Source: a virus
Direction: 5' to 3' (one strand)
Length of the DNA stretch: 27,396 bases
Virus record (IMG/VR): IMGVR_UViG_3300048691_000029
Location: 1 to 27,396 of that record
This document shows, one piece after another, positions 14,724-22,716 of the stretch. Numbering within the stretch: the stretch's first letter is position 1; each line of letters starts with the position of its first letter. Below the pieces are notes generated by a model. It had not been told where the DNA came from and searched no databases. It saw only the letters and a program-made list of their open reading frames with translations. The position numbers were made by a program, and so were the translations under genes.

Positions 14724-15494
14724 TTAACGCCCAAATTCCTGCTTATTAGCCCAAGCGATATACGCTTTGACGTTAGAAGGGTCAGGCATCCCAGATGACT
14801 TACCAGTAGACCCTACGGGACTAATTGGTGCAGGCGCTTTGCTTACGCTAGGCACTTGTTTTTTAGTGAGTTCTCTTTTGAGTTCAACTAATGCTTCGAT
14901 AGCTTTGATAGGCGTTAAGCGTGAGATTTTCGCAGCCTCATCAGGGTTTTTCCCCAAGTGGTACGCAACCTTATGCCCGACTTCATCTTCCATGATGAAC
15001 TCTGTCATCGTCTGATTAATAGACAAGTCCCATTTCATGACCACGTCTTCATAATCAGGGTGCTCTTCAGCAAATTCGTCTACCTTTTGGATAAAACTTT
15101 CTTGCTTAGAGGCAATCCGCGCTCTCTCGCTGTCGCGCCTAACCATTTCTTCCGCCGTTTTTTTAACGTGGTAGTCAAATTTAGCGCTGTCAAACTCACC
15201 GTCTGTGCTAAAAGATTCGCGGTTAGGCTCTACTAATGGTCTTTGCTCGACTTGTCGAGACGAAATCTCACGTTCTACCCGTCTGCGCTCTTTTGCCCTC
15301 ACTTTTTGAGCTACTGCGTCTACTTCCGCTTGCGTGAAAGTTTTTTCCGCTTTTTGCTCTACCTGCTGTTCATCCACATTCCCCTCGGTAGCAGTCACCT
15401 CGGATGTGTTTTGCTCTGTTTGATTTACTACTTCAGATTCAGTAGGTGTGGATACTTCCACTGCTGGAGAACCAGCATCGTTTTCATTTGACAT
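14724..15494 (-). CDS. Scaffolding protein
   Basis: The product has 256 residues; P22 gp8 has 303. It is highly charged and helical. An acidic N-terminus (about residues 1-50) leads to a long basic/acidic coiled coil (FTQAEVDAVAQKVRAKERRR). The segment ESFIQKVDEFAEEHPDYEDV is typical of podovirus scaffolds, as is TEFIMEDEVGHKVAYHLGKN, followed by PDEAAKISRL. The C-terminus (NVKAYIAWANKQEFGR) is a basic helix, as in scaffold ends that bind coat protein. Position directly before the coat gene fits. The ribosome-binding AAAGG lies inside a small GAAA hairpin. Confidence 0.85.
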   Translation of the reverse strand: MSNENDAGSPAVEVSTPTESEVVNQTEQNTSEVTATEGNVDEQQVEQKAEKTFTQAEVDAVAQKVRAKERRRVEREISSRQVEQRPLVEPNRESFSTDGEFDSAKFDYHVKKTAEEMVRRDSERARIASKQESFIQKVDEFAEEHPDYEDVVMKWDLSINQTMTEFIMEDEVGHKVAYHLGKNPDEAAKISRLTPIKAIEALVELKRELTKKQVPSVSKAPAPISPVGSTGKSSGMPDPSNVKAYIAWANKQEFGR

Positions 15495-15518
15495 GGTAAT
15501 ACGCCTTTCGGCTTTTCC

Positions 15519-15557
15519 CCTGTTAGATAGAACAGGTACTATTGTAGCATATGCTAC
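15519..15557. other. Inverted repeats between the repeat-protein and scaffold genes
   Basis: The 62-base gap contains CCTGTT-AGATAG-AACAGG (15519-15536), a perfect six-base stem, and GTAGCATATGCTAC (15544-15557), a perfect fourteen-base palindrome touching the stop of the upstream gene. Closer to the scaffold ATG, GCC-GAAA-GGC (minus strand) forms a third small hairpin. No T-run follows, so these are not simple terminators. RNA processing sites, a protein-binding site, or control of scaffold translation are possible. Confidence 0.45.
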
Positions 15558-16396
15558 TAAATCATCATAGCAATTAATGTTGCAATAGCTTCGTCATCGT
15601 CCTGCGCTTGTTGCCGCATTTCATGAACTAATTCTAAATATATTTGTCGGTGTGTCGATTGGTACGGAATCCCCGCGCTAACCATGTAAGACCGCATTTG
15701 CGATTCACTTGCAATACGTTTTTTAGGCTGTACCGAAATCTCTGCTTTCTTTTCGATTAACTCGACAATATCAGGCTCTACATCATCGTAATGTCTTAGT
15801 TTTCTCGGTTTACTGCGCTTTGTTTCATTAGGGATAAACCCGCCGCCTATAGTCTGCCCGCCCGCTCGGACAATCGAAGCATCTTTACCGCTAAGTACAT
15901 AACTGCCAGAATTAGCAGTTAATGTATACCCACTAGCAATCGGCGTGTAAACAATATTTGCAGCATTGCCAGAGTAAGAATAAGAGCCAGCATTAGATGC
16001 TAGCTTTTTATTCCTATACACATTTGCGGGTAAACCGCTTAGAGCATAAGCACCTGTTGCAGAGGTTAATCTGTGACTATGAAGTACAGCCGCTGCCGAG
16101 CCATTTAATGTATACGCCCCTGTATTAGCTGTGAGCACGTATGCGCCAGCTATTGGGGTATAACTAATAATCGCAGCTACACCAGTTAAGGTATATGCGC
16201 CTGATACTGCGGTTAATTTATAGCTGTGTAATATGCCAGCTGCTACGCCTGTTAAAGCGTAAGCACCAGATACAGCTACTAAGCGCTTAGACCTTAGTAC
16301 ATTAGAAGATTGACCTGATAGCGAATAACTGCCAGCGTCTGCGGTAAGCGTGTAAGCCCCCGCACTCCCACCAGTTAGCGCTAGCAGTAATGACAT
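15557..16396 (-). CDS. Structural-region repeat protein (GAYxLTG repeats)
   Basis: The product has 279 residues. Residues 13-180 consist of repeated beta-type units with ten GAYTLTG-like cores, at residues 13, 22, 44, 66, 84, 93, 115, 137, 155 and 164. These positions show a 71-residue higher-order period. Repeats of this short type occur in other phage proteins near head genes. Residues 181-279 are different: a basic linker (ETKRSKPRKLRHYDD), then helices ending in QAQDDDEAIATLIAMMI. The gene lies between scaffold and the large 496-residue structural gene. Likely a surface-exposed fibre or decoration protein; this is inference from position and repeat character. Confidence 0.65.
   Translation of the reverse strand: MSLLLALTGGSAGAYTLTADAGSYSLSGQSSNVLRSKRLVAVSGAYALTGVAAGILHSYKLTAVSGAYTLTGVAAIISYTPIAGAYVLTANTGAYTLNGSAAAVLHSHRLTSATGAYALSGLPANVYRNKKLASNAGSYSYSGNAANIVYTPIASGYTLTANSGSYVLSGKDASIVRAGGQTIGGGFIPNETKRSKPRKLRHYDDVEPDIVELIEKKAEISVQPKKRIASESQMRSYMVSAGIPYQSTHRQIYLELVHEMRQQAQDDDEAIATLIAMMI
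15857..16360 (-). repeat. Coding repeat array with 71-codon super-period
   Basis: Codons 13-83 (16360-16148), 84-154 (16147-15935) and a partial third unit, 155-180 (15934-15857), align with each other. Each full unit contains cores spaced 9, 22, 22 and 18 residues and ends with YTPIA (residues 79-83 and 150-154). By eye about half of the residues are identical between the first two units. Confidence 0.75.
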
Positions 16397-16401
16397 TTAG
16401 C

Positions 16402-17892
16402 TTATTCCCAACCGTACAGTGGTTGCCATGTAAAGCGAATAGCCTGCGATGCTGTTGCCGTGCCAACCACAAAAGTACCAACGAGCTGCACAAATTCGCC
16501 CGGATTAACAAAGATAGGAGCGTCGCCTGTATCAAAGTTAATAATACCGTTCTTAGGACCTTCGCCAATTTGCATACCAATTAACCAAGTCATAAAGCCT
16601 AGGGCAGTACGTCTCGGCGCTTTGGTTGTCGCTGATTCAGTCGTTGCTAGTGATACCGCTGTATGACCGTAAGCTAGTGAGAATTGAATCGCTGTAGAAG
16701 TAGTTGCTACTGCCGCGCCCGTGTTGACGGCATCTACACGAACACCACGAAGCACCAAGCGACGACCAGCCGCATTGACTGTAGCTACTGGCACTTGATA
16801 GCTGGCAAAAATCAAGTCAGTTACCGCCGTAGCCTGTGCAGTGACTAAACCTTGACCACCCAAGCCAGCGGGTAAGTTAGCTGTTAAAGCTGTGTTTGTT
16901 GGTATGGCTGCTACGGGTGCGGTACTGTTTGGCAGTGTAGCCAAACCGCCCATCGTGCCGCCTGATAGACCTTGATAAGAACCTAGTGTGCGAGAGCCTG
17001 AAACGCTAGGCGTTGACGCGAAGTTAACACCACCTTGACGCACGTTATACGCACCTACAAATGCACTCAGTGCACCAGAAGCCGCACCACCAACAATACG
17101 ATGCTTAAAGAACACTTGACCACCAGCCGCCATACTCATGCGTGGCTGTGCTACTGGCAAAGACAATCGCCCCATAGCCACCGCGCCCGTTCCATCATTA
17201 ACCCAGAACATGGCTTCAACCATTGATTGATAGATGATGAACTGATAGCGTTTATTGTTTGTATACAGCCACGTACCCGTACCGCCTGATAATGGGAAAA
17301 CGCCTGTAGATGTCTCAGTGCCGTTATATGAGCAAATACCTTGCAACCCAGCACTAGACAATCGGAAAAACACACCGTCAGCAGGAGCGATTAATTGTGT
17401 GCCAGCTTGACCAACACCCCATTCAACAAAAGTATTTGTCGCAGGCTGGGCGCTAAATGCGATTTCAGAATCAAGCGATAGCGTAGTCGTTCCTGTGCAC
17501 GGGAAAAACGCATATGTGGATAGCTGTACGCCCGTGGTAATGGTAGTGATAGCAGCCGAGTTAGTCGTGAACTGTCCCGCTGTCCAAGTTGCAGCCATTG
17601 TGGTTGATGCAAAGTTGTGTTTACCTGTGTTTTGCGCCACGTAGTTAAACACTTCTTCATCAAATAGACAGTCCTGAGATACGCGCGCGCGGTAATCAGC
17701 ATCGACCTCCAAAGGACGAAGCAATGGCGCTGCGGTTAAAGCACCGCCGTCAACTTCCCCCATCGCACGGACTGAGCCAATTTGCATCGGGTCAGTGTAT
17801 GCGTCGCTCTCAAGCTCCATTTTCATGCGGCCTTCGGGTGTAACTTGTACGCCGTTGCCTGTGCTGCCTACTATTGTTGTATCTAATGCCAT
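16402..17892 (-). CDS. Large structural protein of the head accessory module
   Basis: The product has 496 residues. The N-terminus (VQVTPEGRMKMELESDAYTD, LRPLEVDADYRARVSQDCLF) looks like a virion-binding part. The middle (about residues 95-290) is beta-rich with TFVEWGVGQAG, YQFIIYQSMVEAMFWVNDGT and similar, suggesting a lectin-like jelly-roll. The C-terminal part has more beta strands (LVLRGVRVDAVNTGAAV, APIFVNPGEFVQLVGTF). No family is recognised with certainty. Gene position between portal and scaffold suggests a capsid decoration or head-fibre protein. AAAGGA precedes the ATG. Confidence 0.7.
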   Translation of the reverse strand: MALDTTIVGSTGNGVQVTPEGRMKMELESDAYTDPMQIGSVRAMGEVDGGALTAAPLLRPLEVDADYRARVSQDCLFDEEVFNYVAQNTGKHNFASTTMAATWTAGQFTTNSAAITTITTGVQLSTYAFFPCTGTTTLSLDSEIAFSAQPATNTFVEWGVGQAGTQLIAPADGVFFRLSSAGLQGICSYNGTETSTGVFPLSGGTGTWLYTNNKRYQFIIYQSMVEAMFWVNDGTGAVAMGRLSLPVAQPRMSMAAGGQVFFKHRIVGGAASGALSAFVGAYNVRQGGVNFASTPSVSGSRTLGSYQGLSGGTMGGLATLPNSTAPVAAIPTNTALTANLPAGLGGQGLVTAQATAVTDLIFASYQVPVATVNAAGRRLVLRGVRVDAVNTGAAVATTSTAIQFSLAYGHTAVSLATTESATTKAPRRTALGFMTWLIGMQIGEGPKNGIINFDTGDAPIFVNPGEFVQLVGTFVVGTATASQAIRFTWQPLYGWE

Positions 17893-17904
17893 GATATTTT
17901 CCTT

Positions 17905-18198
17905 TTAATCTGCCCACACCCAGCGAACTTGAAATTGCCCTTGTAGCTTATCTAAGCATCGGGCGTGAATCGTAAACCCCGTAGCGGCTGTGGGTGTACC
18001 GCACGTCAACCCTACTAATACAGCAAAGTAACGATGGTCATTAGCCGTATGAGTCCCCGCTGTGTCATCTCCCATCACATAAGCCTCAGCCTTTGATGTG
18101 GCAGTGATAGAGCCTTGACCCGTTACCGCTACACTTGCCTCACTAGTGCCGGGGAACGAGCCAAAATCAATCGTTGCTGTGCCTTGACCTGTTGCCAT
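17905..18198 (-). CDS. Small beta-rich structural protein
   Basis: The product has 97 residues, mostly beta. TGQGTATIDFGSFPGTSEAS followed by VAVTGQGSI, and GFTIHARCLDKLQGQFQVRW before VWAD, form a pattern I recognise from small virion-associated proteins of many phages. It starts at a TAATG overlap with the preceding gene, so the pair is probably made together. Likely a decoration or head-fibre base component; exact role unknown. Confidence 0.65.
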   Translation of the reverse strand: MATGQGTATIDFGSFPGTSEASVAVTGQGSITATSKAEAYVMGDDTAGTHTANDHRYFAVLVGLTCGTPTAATGFTIHARCLDKLQGQFQVRWVWAD

Positions 18199-18611
18199 TA
18201 TTGAACCGTATAAACGCCGTTAGTTTGGTCTAGGTCAACCGTTACAGTCTCACCCAGCGCAACAACTTGGCTTGAACCATAGTCCCAATATGAAATGACC
18301 TGCGCTAGTGTGACGTTGTATAAGTGAGCGTATCGGAAAGTAAACCCGCCAACCGTTGCAGTCCAAACCGCTGGGTCAGCTAGAACCAGCTTATAAATAC
18401 CACCTGTTGACGCTGCCGAAGTAACCGTTACCGCATTACCGCCTGCGGTATATCCCCCCGCTGTCGCAAGCTCTGATACAGAGGCGGCATTAGTTGCTGT
18501 CGCCACGTTAGGGGCTGTGTTTGACAAGATGATTGAATAACTGTCAGTGCCAGCATTGCCAGCTTCCATCATCTTCTCGATTGCTAACTCGTATTTTACG
18601 TATGCTGCCAT
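18198..18611 (-). CDS. Small structural protein with YWDYGSS motif
   Basis: The product has 137 residues. A short helical start (YVKYELAIEKMMEAG) is followed by beta strands. The C-terminal block AHLYNVTLAQVISYWDYGSS followed by VVALGETVTVDLDQTNGVYT matches a common phage structural signature (L..YWDYGSS...GET.TVD) in head or neck modules. It follows the portal gene by one base. Its role is not established; the conserved motif and position support a virion protein. Confidence 0.7.
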   Translation of the reverse strand: MAAYVKYELAIEKMMEAGNAGTDSYSIILSNTAPNVATATNAASVSELATAGGYTAGGNAVTVTSAASTGGIYKLVLADPAVWTATVGGFTFRYAHLYNVTLAQVISYWDYGSSQVVALGETVTVDLDQTNGVYTVQ

Positions 18612-18612
18612 G

Positions 18613-20880
18613 TTATTCCTCTATCTTTGTACCAATAAATTTACCGTCTATCTTTTCAATAGCAATCTTTGAAACTTTAGGGGCATTTGATTGTGCAACC
18701 GCTTGGGCTAACTGTTGGTTGCTTACAACAACTGCCTCTAGTAATTGATGTAAAGGGTCTAATTTTACGATAGGTTCGCCAGTTTCAATGTCGATTTCAG
18801 GCTCAGGAACTTCTGTTTTTTCCTGCTCTGGTGCTGTCATATAAGCTATTTTTTGCTTAGTCTCAGCTTCCTTGTTCGCTCTATAGATAGATAGTTCAGC
18901 GTCAACGTCGATTTGTTCGCGCTTGATGGTTGCGTCAATCTCCATCTTTTCACGCGCTAAAACCGCAGCGTTTTCAGCCTCTACTATTTTTGCTTCTGCG
19001 TCACCAGCTTTTGATTTTCTTGTCTGGTCTAGCTCTGTTTCAAGCTGTGTAACTTGGACATCAGCGTTTTCAAGCGCTTGCCCCATTTGCTGCATTTGTT
19101 CTTGCATTTGCTGCATTTGTTGCTGGACTTCAGGCGGGACTTCTGGCTGTCCTTTTTTATCTTGCAGGTTAGGCGGTAGTGTTTTTGCCATACGTTCAGC
19201 AAGCGCATCAGCACCGGGGAAGTCGAACGCTTTAAACACCAAGTCACCAGCAACTTGCATAAGGGCTGGGTTCTTTGCAACCATTTCAGACATGGCAGCC
19301 GCACCCTCTTGACGCTGTGTTTGATAGCTTGAACCCGTTGCGATAGTAACGTCATACTTACCAATGGTCGGGTTAAATATCTTCTCGACATCCCCGTTCG
19401 GTTTTGTGTTTTCCGTGTAAGCCTGTGGGCTAGAAGGGTCTAACTTTGCTTGGTCGTGTGAGCCGTCTAATCCTAAAATTCGGACAATCTGTCCGACATC
19501 CATAATCTTTGGAATCAGGTCAATCAAAATTGTAGCCTCATACCGCAATGCGCGGCTTAGATTGTCAGGGAAATGAAATGTTGCTGTGTCGCCCTGAACC
19601 TTGAGACGTTGAATACCTATGCCACTAGAAGCCTCTGATTTGATGCCAAAGTTAGAGTTCTGTTGACCGCTTGCTGCCCTCATTTGCTCTGTTGCCACTT
19701 GCAGCATTTGCACTTGCGCCGTAGGCATAACGGCTGGCATTTCGCGCTGTGGGCGGTCTAGCTTGTTTCCGCTTTCGTCGTAAGCGTTAAAATGTAGGAT
19801 TGATTTGTTTTCGAGATTCGCCTTATTCCATTCATCCTCAAAACCTTCGATTGCTTCGATAGATCCAACATAAGGGATTTTCGTTTGTAGCGAGATTGTT
19901 TCTACAGCACCTGAAAAGCTGTAATTCAGCATACGAGCTGGGTCTTTGATGTCTCGAACCAGCCCTTTACGGACAATCTCGCCATCTACGTTTAATTCTT
20001 TGCCTGTCACCGCTACGATAGGCAGATATTCACCCAGCCAATCCGTCTCCTCGATTGGTTCATCATGCCCGCCTAACAGTTTGCACCATTTCCACTGTTT
20101 TACTGACGTTGGGCGCTCTTTGATAATTCGCCCTTGAGCTTTTAAAGCATCGTAATCGTCCAGTTTGCTTTTTATTGCAGTCGTTCCGTCGTCCATCATG
20201 CATAAAGTATCATCTTTATACGTGCAATAGAAGTATTCGGCGCGTTTGATTGTCTCTTTATTGTGCCATCCGTGCGTGTCGTCGCCCCATGATTCAGGGT
20301 CAATATCTGGATGCTCGCGCTTGCATTGTTCGATAGATATTTCTTCTTCGACAAATCCCCACATTGCATCGGATTTATCCAAAGCTGTAGCCGCTGGGTC
20401 AATCCTAACCAATCTCGGGTTAGGAACTGGTTTAATCTTTATCGTCTGGTTAAATGATTGCGGAGATTCAAACTCAGTTAAGATACGCCAATAGCCTATT
20501 CCACCATAAATAGAATGTTCTGCCCCTAAGTCGTGAGCATCATCTGCGTTAGATACGTTTTGAATGTTGCGAATCAACCCCGCCATAATCTCAGCAGTCT
20601 TTTTGTCTGAAAAGTTATCGACTGGCAATACTTTAATTTGCGGGCGGCTTTGACGAATGTTGTTGATAATCTGGTTGCAGTGCTGCGCCGTTACGTTTAC
20701 GGTAAGCGTGGGCTTTGCCTGTTTTCTAGAGTTTTGTAGGATTGTGTCTTCCCACTGCCAACCGTTATCAGAATCACCAAGCACGAACTTGGTGTCAGCT
20801 ATAGCCAGCAAGTCGTTAGCCGCAGTCGCTTCGCCTGCTTGCGTGTATCGCTTGCGTGCCTCTGTAACAATATCTGTCAT
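18613..20880 (-). CDS. Portal protein, P22 gp1-like
   Basis: The product has 755 residues; P22 portal has 725. The ATG at 20880 is preferred because it overlaps the terL stop by ATGA and has GGATGG upstream; an ATG at 20892 adds four residues. Family features include KPTLTVNVTAQHCNQIINNI and RQSRPQIKV in the N-terminal third, HSIYGGIGYWRILTEFE, PRLVRIDPAA and DAMWGFVEEEIS. The C-terminus carries a Gln/Met-rich helix (QQQMQQMQEQMQQMGQALEN) and a long charged coiled coil, in the place of the P22 barrel. It forms the dodecameric DNA gate. Confidence 0.92.
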   Translation of the reverse strand: MTDIVTEARKRYTQAGEATAANDLLAIADTKFVLGDSDNGWQWEDTILQNSRKQAKPTLTVNVTAQHCNQIINNIRQSRPQIKVLPVDNFSDKKTAEIMAGLIRNIQNVSNADDAHDLGAEHSIYGGIGYWRILTEFESPQSFNQTIKIKPVPNPRLVRIDPAATALDKSDAMWGFVEEEISIEQCKREHPDIDPESWGDDTHGWHNKETIKRAEYFYCTYKDDTLCMMDDGTTAIKSKLDDYDALKAQGRIIKERPTSVKQWKWCKLLGGHDEPIEETDWLGEYLPIVAVTGKELNVDGEIVRKGLVRDIKDPARMLNYSFSGAVETISLQTKIPYVGSIEAIEGFEDEWNKANLENKSILHFNAYDESGNKLDRPQREMPAVMPTAQVQMLQVATEQMRAASGQQNSNFGIKSEASSGIGIQRLKVQGDTATFHFPDNLSRALRYEATILIDLIPKIMDVGQIVRILGLDGSHDQAKLDPSSPQAYTENTKPNGDVEKIFNPTIGKYDVTIATGSSYQTQRQEGAAAMSEMVAKNPALMQVAGDLVFKAFDFPGADALAERMAKTLPPNLQDKKGQPEVPPEVQQQMQQMQEQMQQMGQALENADVQVTQLETELDQTRKSKAGDAEAKIVEAENAAVLAREKMEIDATIKREQIDVDAELSIYRANKEAETKQKIAYMTAPEQEKTEVPEPEIDIETGEPIVKLDPLHQLLEAVVVSNQQLAQAVAQSNAPKVSKIAIEKIDGKFIGTKIEE

Positions 20881-22130
20881 ACACCCATCCATGAATGAGC
20901 CGCGCCAATATTAGGCCGCAACTCTTTGTTAACTTCTTTTCGTTGTTTTTTAATACGCCTAGCACCTTCACATGCATATCTCAATCCATCTATTAAATGG
21001 TTGTCTTTGTCGCTTAATATCGGTAAAACCTTTGAATCATCCAAAGGGTCGGTTTTGTAACTATACAATGTTAACTCATCAATGACATGAGTGCAACGTG
21101 GATGAACCACAATGTCAAAAGATTTTAAGAATTCTACACCTTCTTCAAGGCTTTTTGCGCCTTTTATTGCACTTCTTATCTTAGGAAAGCCGTTCTTTTG
21201 CATATGGCTTATTGTCTCAGGTCGCGCACTATCTGCGGTTATGGGCCATTTTTCAGACTCGGGCACTGACATAAACAACTCAGGTAGATTGACAATCTCA
21301 CATCCTATTGCGTAAGCCTCATAGTCAACATATAAGCGATTCCCCTCAATATCACACCTTACCAATGTGCTTGGGTCTGTCGCAAATCCCCAGTCAGCGC
21401 CTAGTCTATGAATAGTTCCAGCTGGACGCTCAAATTCTTCAATGCTCCAATTATTAAAAACTCGCGCCTTGCTATTCTTTTGATATTCCCCTAGCCAGAT
21501 GTGCGCGTATTTATCAGGGTCTCTGCGCTTGTCGTATTCAAGCTCGTCTATCAATTCTTGTGGCAGCCAAGGATTATCTTTGTAATTTGCCTTAACGACT
21601 GTTGCGCCTTTTGGCAATGTGTCGCCACGTAAAAGCGCATCTATTGGGTCGGTTGCTTTGCTTGGATTCCAGCTAAACCACAACTCACTATTAGGGGCGC
21701 GAATTGTAGGCCTCAGCAAATCCAAGCTTCGCTGACTTGCACTTTGCGCCTCTTCAAACCACGCCCTATTAAAGTTTTCCAATGACTTTATTGAATCGCT
21801 GGTATGGTCTTGCATACCTTGGAAAATGATTACCCCACCGTGAATGCTTTTAATTTGCTCGTTTTGCACCTCAAAATAAGCGCCAGCATTTAAGTCGCTT
21901 ATTTTCCCCTCTAACAGTTTTTTGACGCTAAATTTAAGGCTTTTCTGTACCTCACGCAAACAAACAGCATCTATCTTTTCCCTGATACTGTCTTCAATCA
22001 GCATTTCAGCAAAAAAATGCGACTTGCCAGAGCCGCGCCCACCCCAAGCGCCCTTATAACGAGCCGGCTGCAATAGCGGCTCAAAGACTTCAGGGGTTTG
22101 TATGCTTAGGACGGACAATGACTCTCTCAA
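20877..22130 (-). CDS. Terminase large subunit (packaging ATPase/nuclease)
   Basis: The product has 417 residues. Walker A is GGRGSGKS (residues 30-37); Walker B plus catalytic Glu is NRAWFEEA (121-128); SWNP follows at about 153-156 in the coupling-motif area. The nuclease domain has GADWGF (Asp246), ADSARPE (Asp300) and HLIDGLRYA (Asp381) as metal-binding acidic residues. It resembles the PBSX/Terminase_3 type. The only possible starts are TTG codons (22130 or 22118); a stop lies just before 22130. It overlaps the terS 3' end by 41 nt. It drives genome packaging at the portal. Confidence 0.93.
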   Translation of the reverse strand: MRESLSVLSIQTPEVFEPLLQPARYKGAWGGRGSGKSHFFAEMLIEDSIREKIDAVCLREVQKSLKFSVKKLLEGKISDLNAGAYFEVQNEQIKSIHGGVIIFQGMQDHTSDSIKSLENFNRAWFEEAQSASQRSLDLLRPTIRAPNSELWFSWNPSKATDPIDALLRGDTLPKGATVVKANYKDNPWLPQELIDELEYDKRRDPDKYAHIWLGEYQKNSKARVFNNWSIEEFERPAGTIHRLGADWGFATDPSTLVRCDIEGNRLYVDYEAYAIGCEIVNLPELFMSVPESEKWPITADSARPETISHMQKNGFPKIRSAIKGAKSLEEGVEFLKSFDIVVHPRCTHVIDELTLYSYKTDPLDDSKVLPILSDKDNHLIDGLRYACEGARRIKKQRKEVNKELRPNIGAAHSWMGV

Positions 22131-22383
22131 TAGTTGTAATCATTTTTAAAGGGTTTTCAGCATCACCCGCTATTGTCATAGGTAGAACTTTACCAATCAA
22201 ACTTAGGAATGCTGTTGCGGTCTTTGGGTCATTTGCCCTTGCTTCTAGGTAATCAACGCCGCCCGATTTATCCAAGGCTTGCAGAATCATGTCTTTAAGC
22301 TGTGCCGTTGTTTTATTTGGCATCCCTTTAGGTCGCCCTGCTTTACCCGCTTTATTCCCGTTTTTAAATTGTGTATCATTCAT
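22090..22383 (-). CDS. Terminase small subunit
   Basis: The product has 97 residues. The N-terminus FKNGNKAGKAGRPKGMPNKT is a basic, flexible DNA-binding-type segment shared by many phage small terminases, followed by QLKDMILQALDKSGGVDYLE and TAFLSLIGKVLPM helices. It is short compared with P22 gp3 (162 residues). AAAGGTG lies seven bases before the ATG. It directly precedes and overlaps terL. Inferred role: recognises the packaging site and regulates the large subunit. Confidence 0.85.
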   Translation of the reverse strand: MNDTQFKNGNKAGKAGRPKGMPNKTTAQLKDMILQALDKSGGVDYLEARANDPKTATAFLSLIGKVLPMTIAGDAENPLKMITTIERVIVRPKHTNP

Positions 22384-22400
22384 ACAACACCTTTCGGCAC

Positions 22401-22415
22401 ACTGGATTAGCCAGT
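22401..22415. promoter_or_regulatory. Short inverted repeat upstream of terS
   Basis: ACTGG-ATTAG-CCAGT is a perfect five-base inverted repeat lying between the terminator and the terS ribosome-binding site. It could be an operator or a short RNA hairpin. No convincing -35/-10 pair is visible beside it. Confidence 0.3.
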
Positions 22416-22421
22416 TCTATG

Positions 22422-22458
22422 TAAAAAAGCCCCGAAGGGCGAAGCAACTGCGAGTTGC
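22422..22458 (-). terminator. Tandem-hairpin intrinsic terminator before the packaging genes
   Basis: On the minus strand GCAACT-CGC-AGTTGC (22458-22444) is a perfect hairpin. It is followed by GCCC-TTCG-GGGC (22440-22429), a stem with a UUCG tetraloop, and then TTTTTT (22428-22423). The second hairpin plus T-run is a textbook rho-independent terminator. It separates the early/middle genes from terS. Confidence 0.85.
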
Positions 22459-22476
22459 AGTGCCATTTTACCACCA

Positions 22477-22704
22477 TTACGGCGCTGTGCAAATACCTTG
22501 AGTCAATGTTTTATTGCCGTCAGATTCAATTATATATCCAGACACCACAAAAGTAACCAAAGCTCCGCTTCTATCTTTATGCCCATCAATTGTGAATTTT
22601 GTCCCAATGCTAAATCCTTTTTCTTTCAAGAATTCATCGACTTGAATAAAGTTAAATGGCTTGCGGAGTTTGGAACTCATAGCTCTTTTTTGCTGCCTAT
22701 TCAT
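22477..22704 (-). CDS. Small hypothetical protein
   Basis: The product has 75 residues, with a basic N-terminus (NRQQKRAMSSKLRK), then FNFIQVDEFLKEKGFSIGTK and beta strands (ALVTFVVSGYIIESDG). It could be a small nucleic-acid-binding or adaptor protein, but no family is recognised. AGGGG lies upstream of the ATG. It is the last gene before the tandem-hairpin terminator. Confidence 0.65.
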   Translation of the reverse strand: MNRQQKRAMSSKLRKPFNFIQVDEFLKEKGFSIGTKFTIDGHKDRSGALVTFVVSGYIIESDGNKTLTQGICTAP

Positions 22705-22716
22705 ACAACCCCTTTT

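Noticed and set aside
17035-17702. Open frames overlapping the 496-residue structural gene on both strands
   Set aside because: They have shadow-type composition and no start signals; the main frame has AAAGGA and the expected beta-rich protein.
18923-19391. Cys/Ser-rich + strand frame and Lys/Arg/Leu-rich minus-strand frame within the portal gene
   Set aside because: Produced by the Gln/Met-rich coiled-coil coding sequence of the portal read in other frames.
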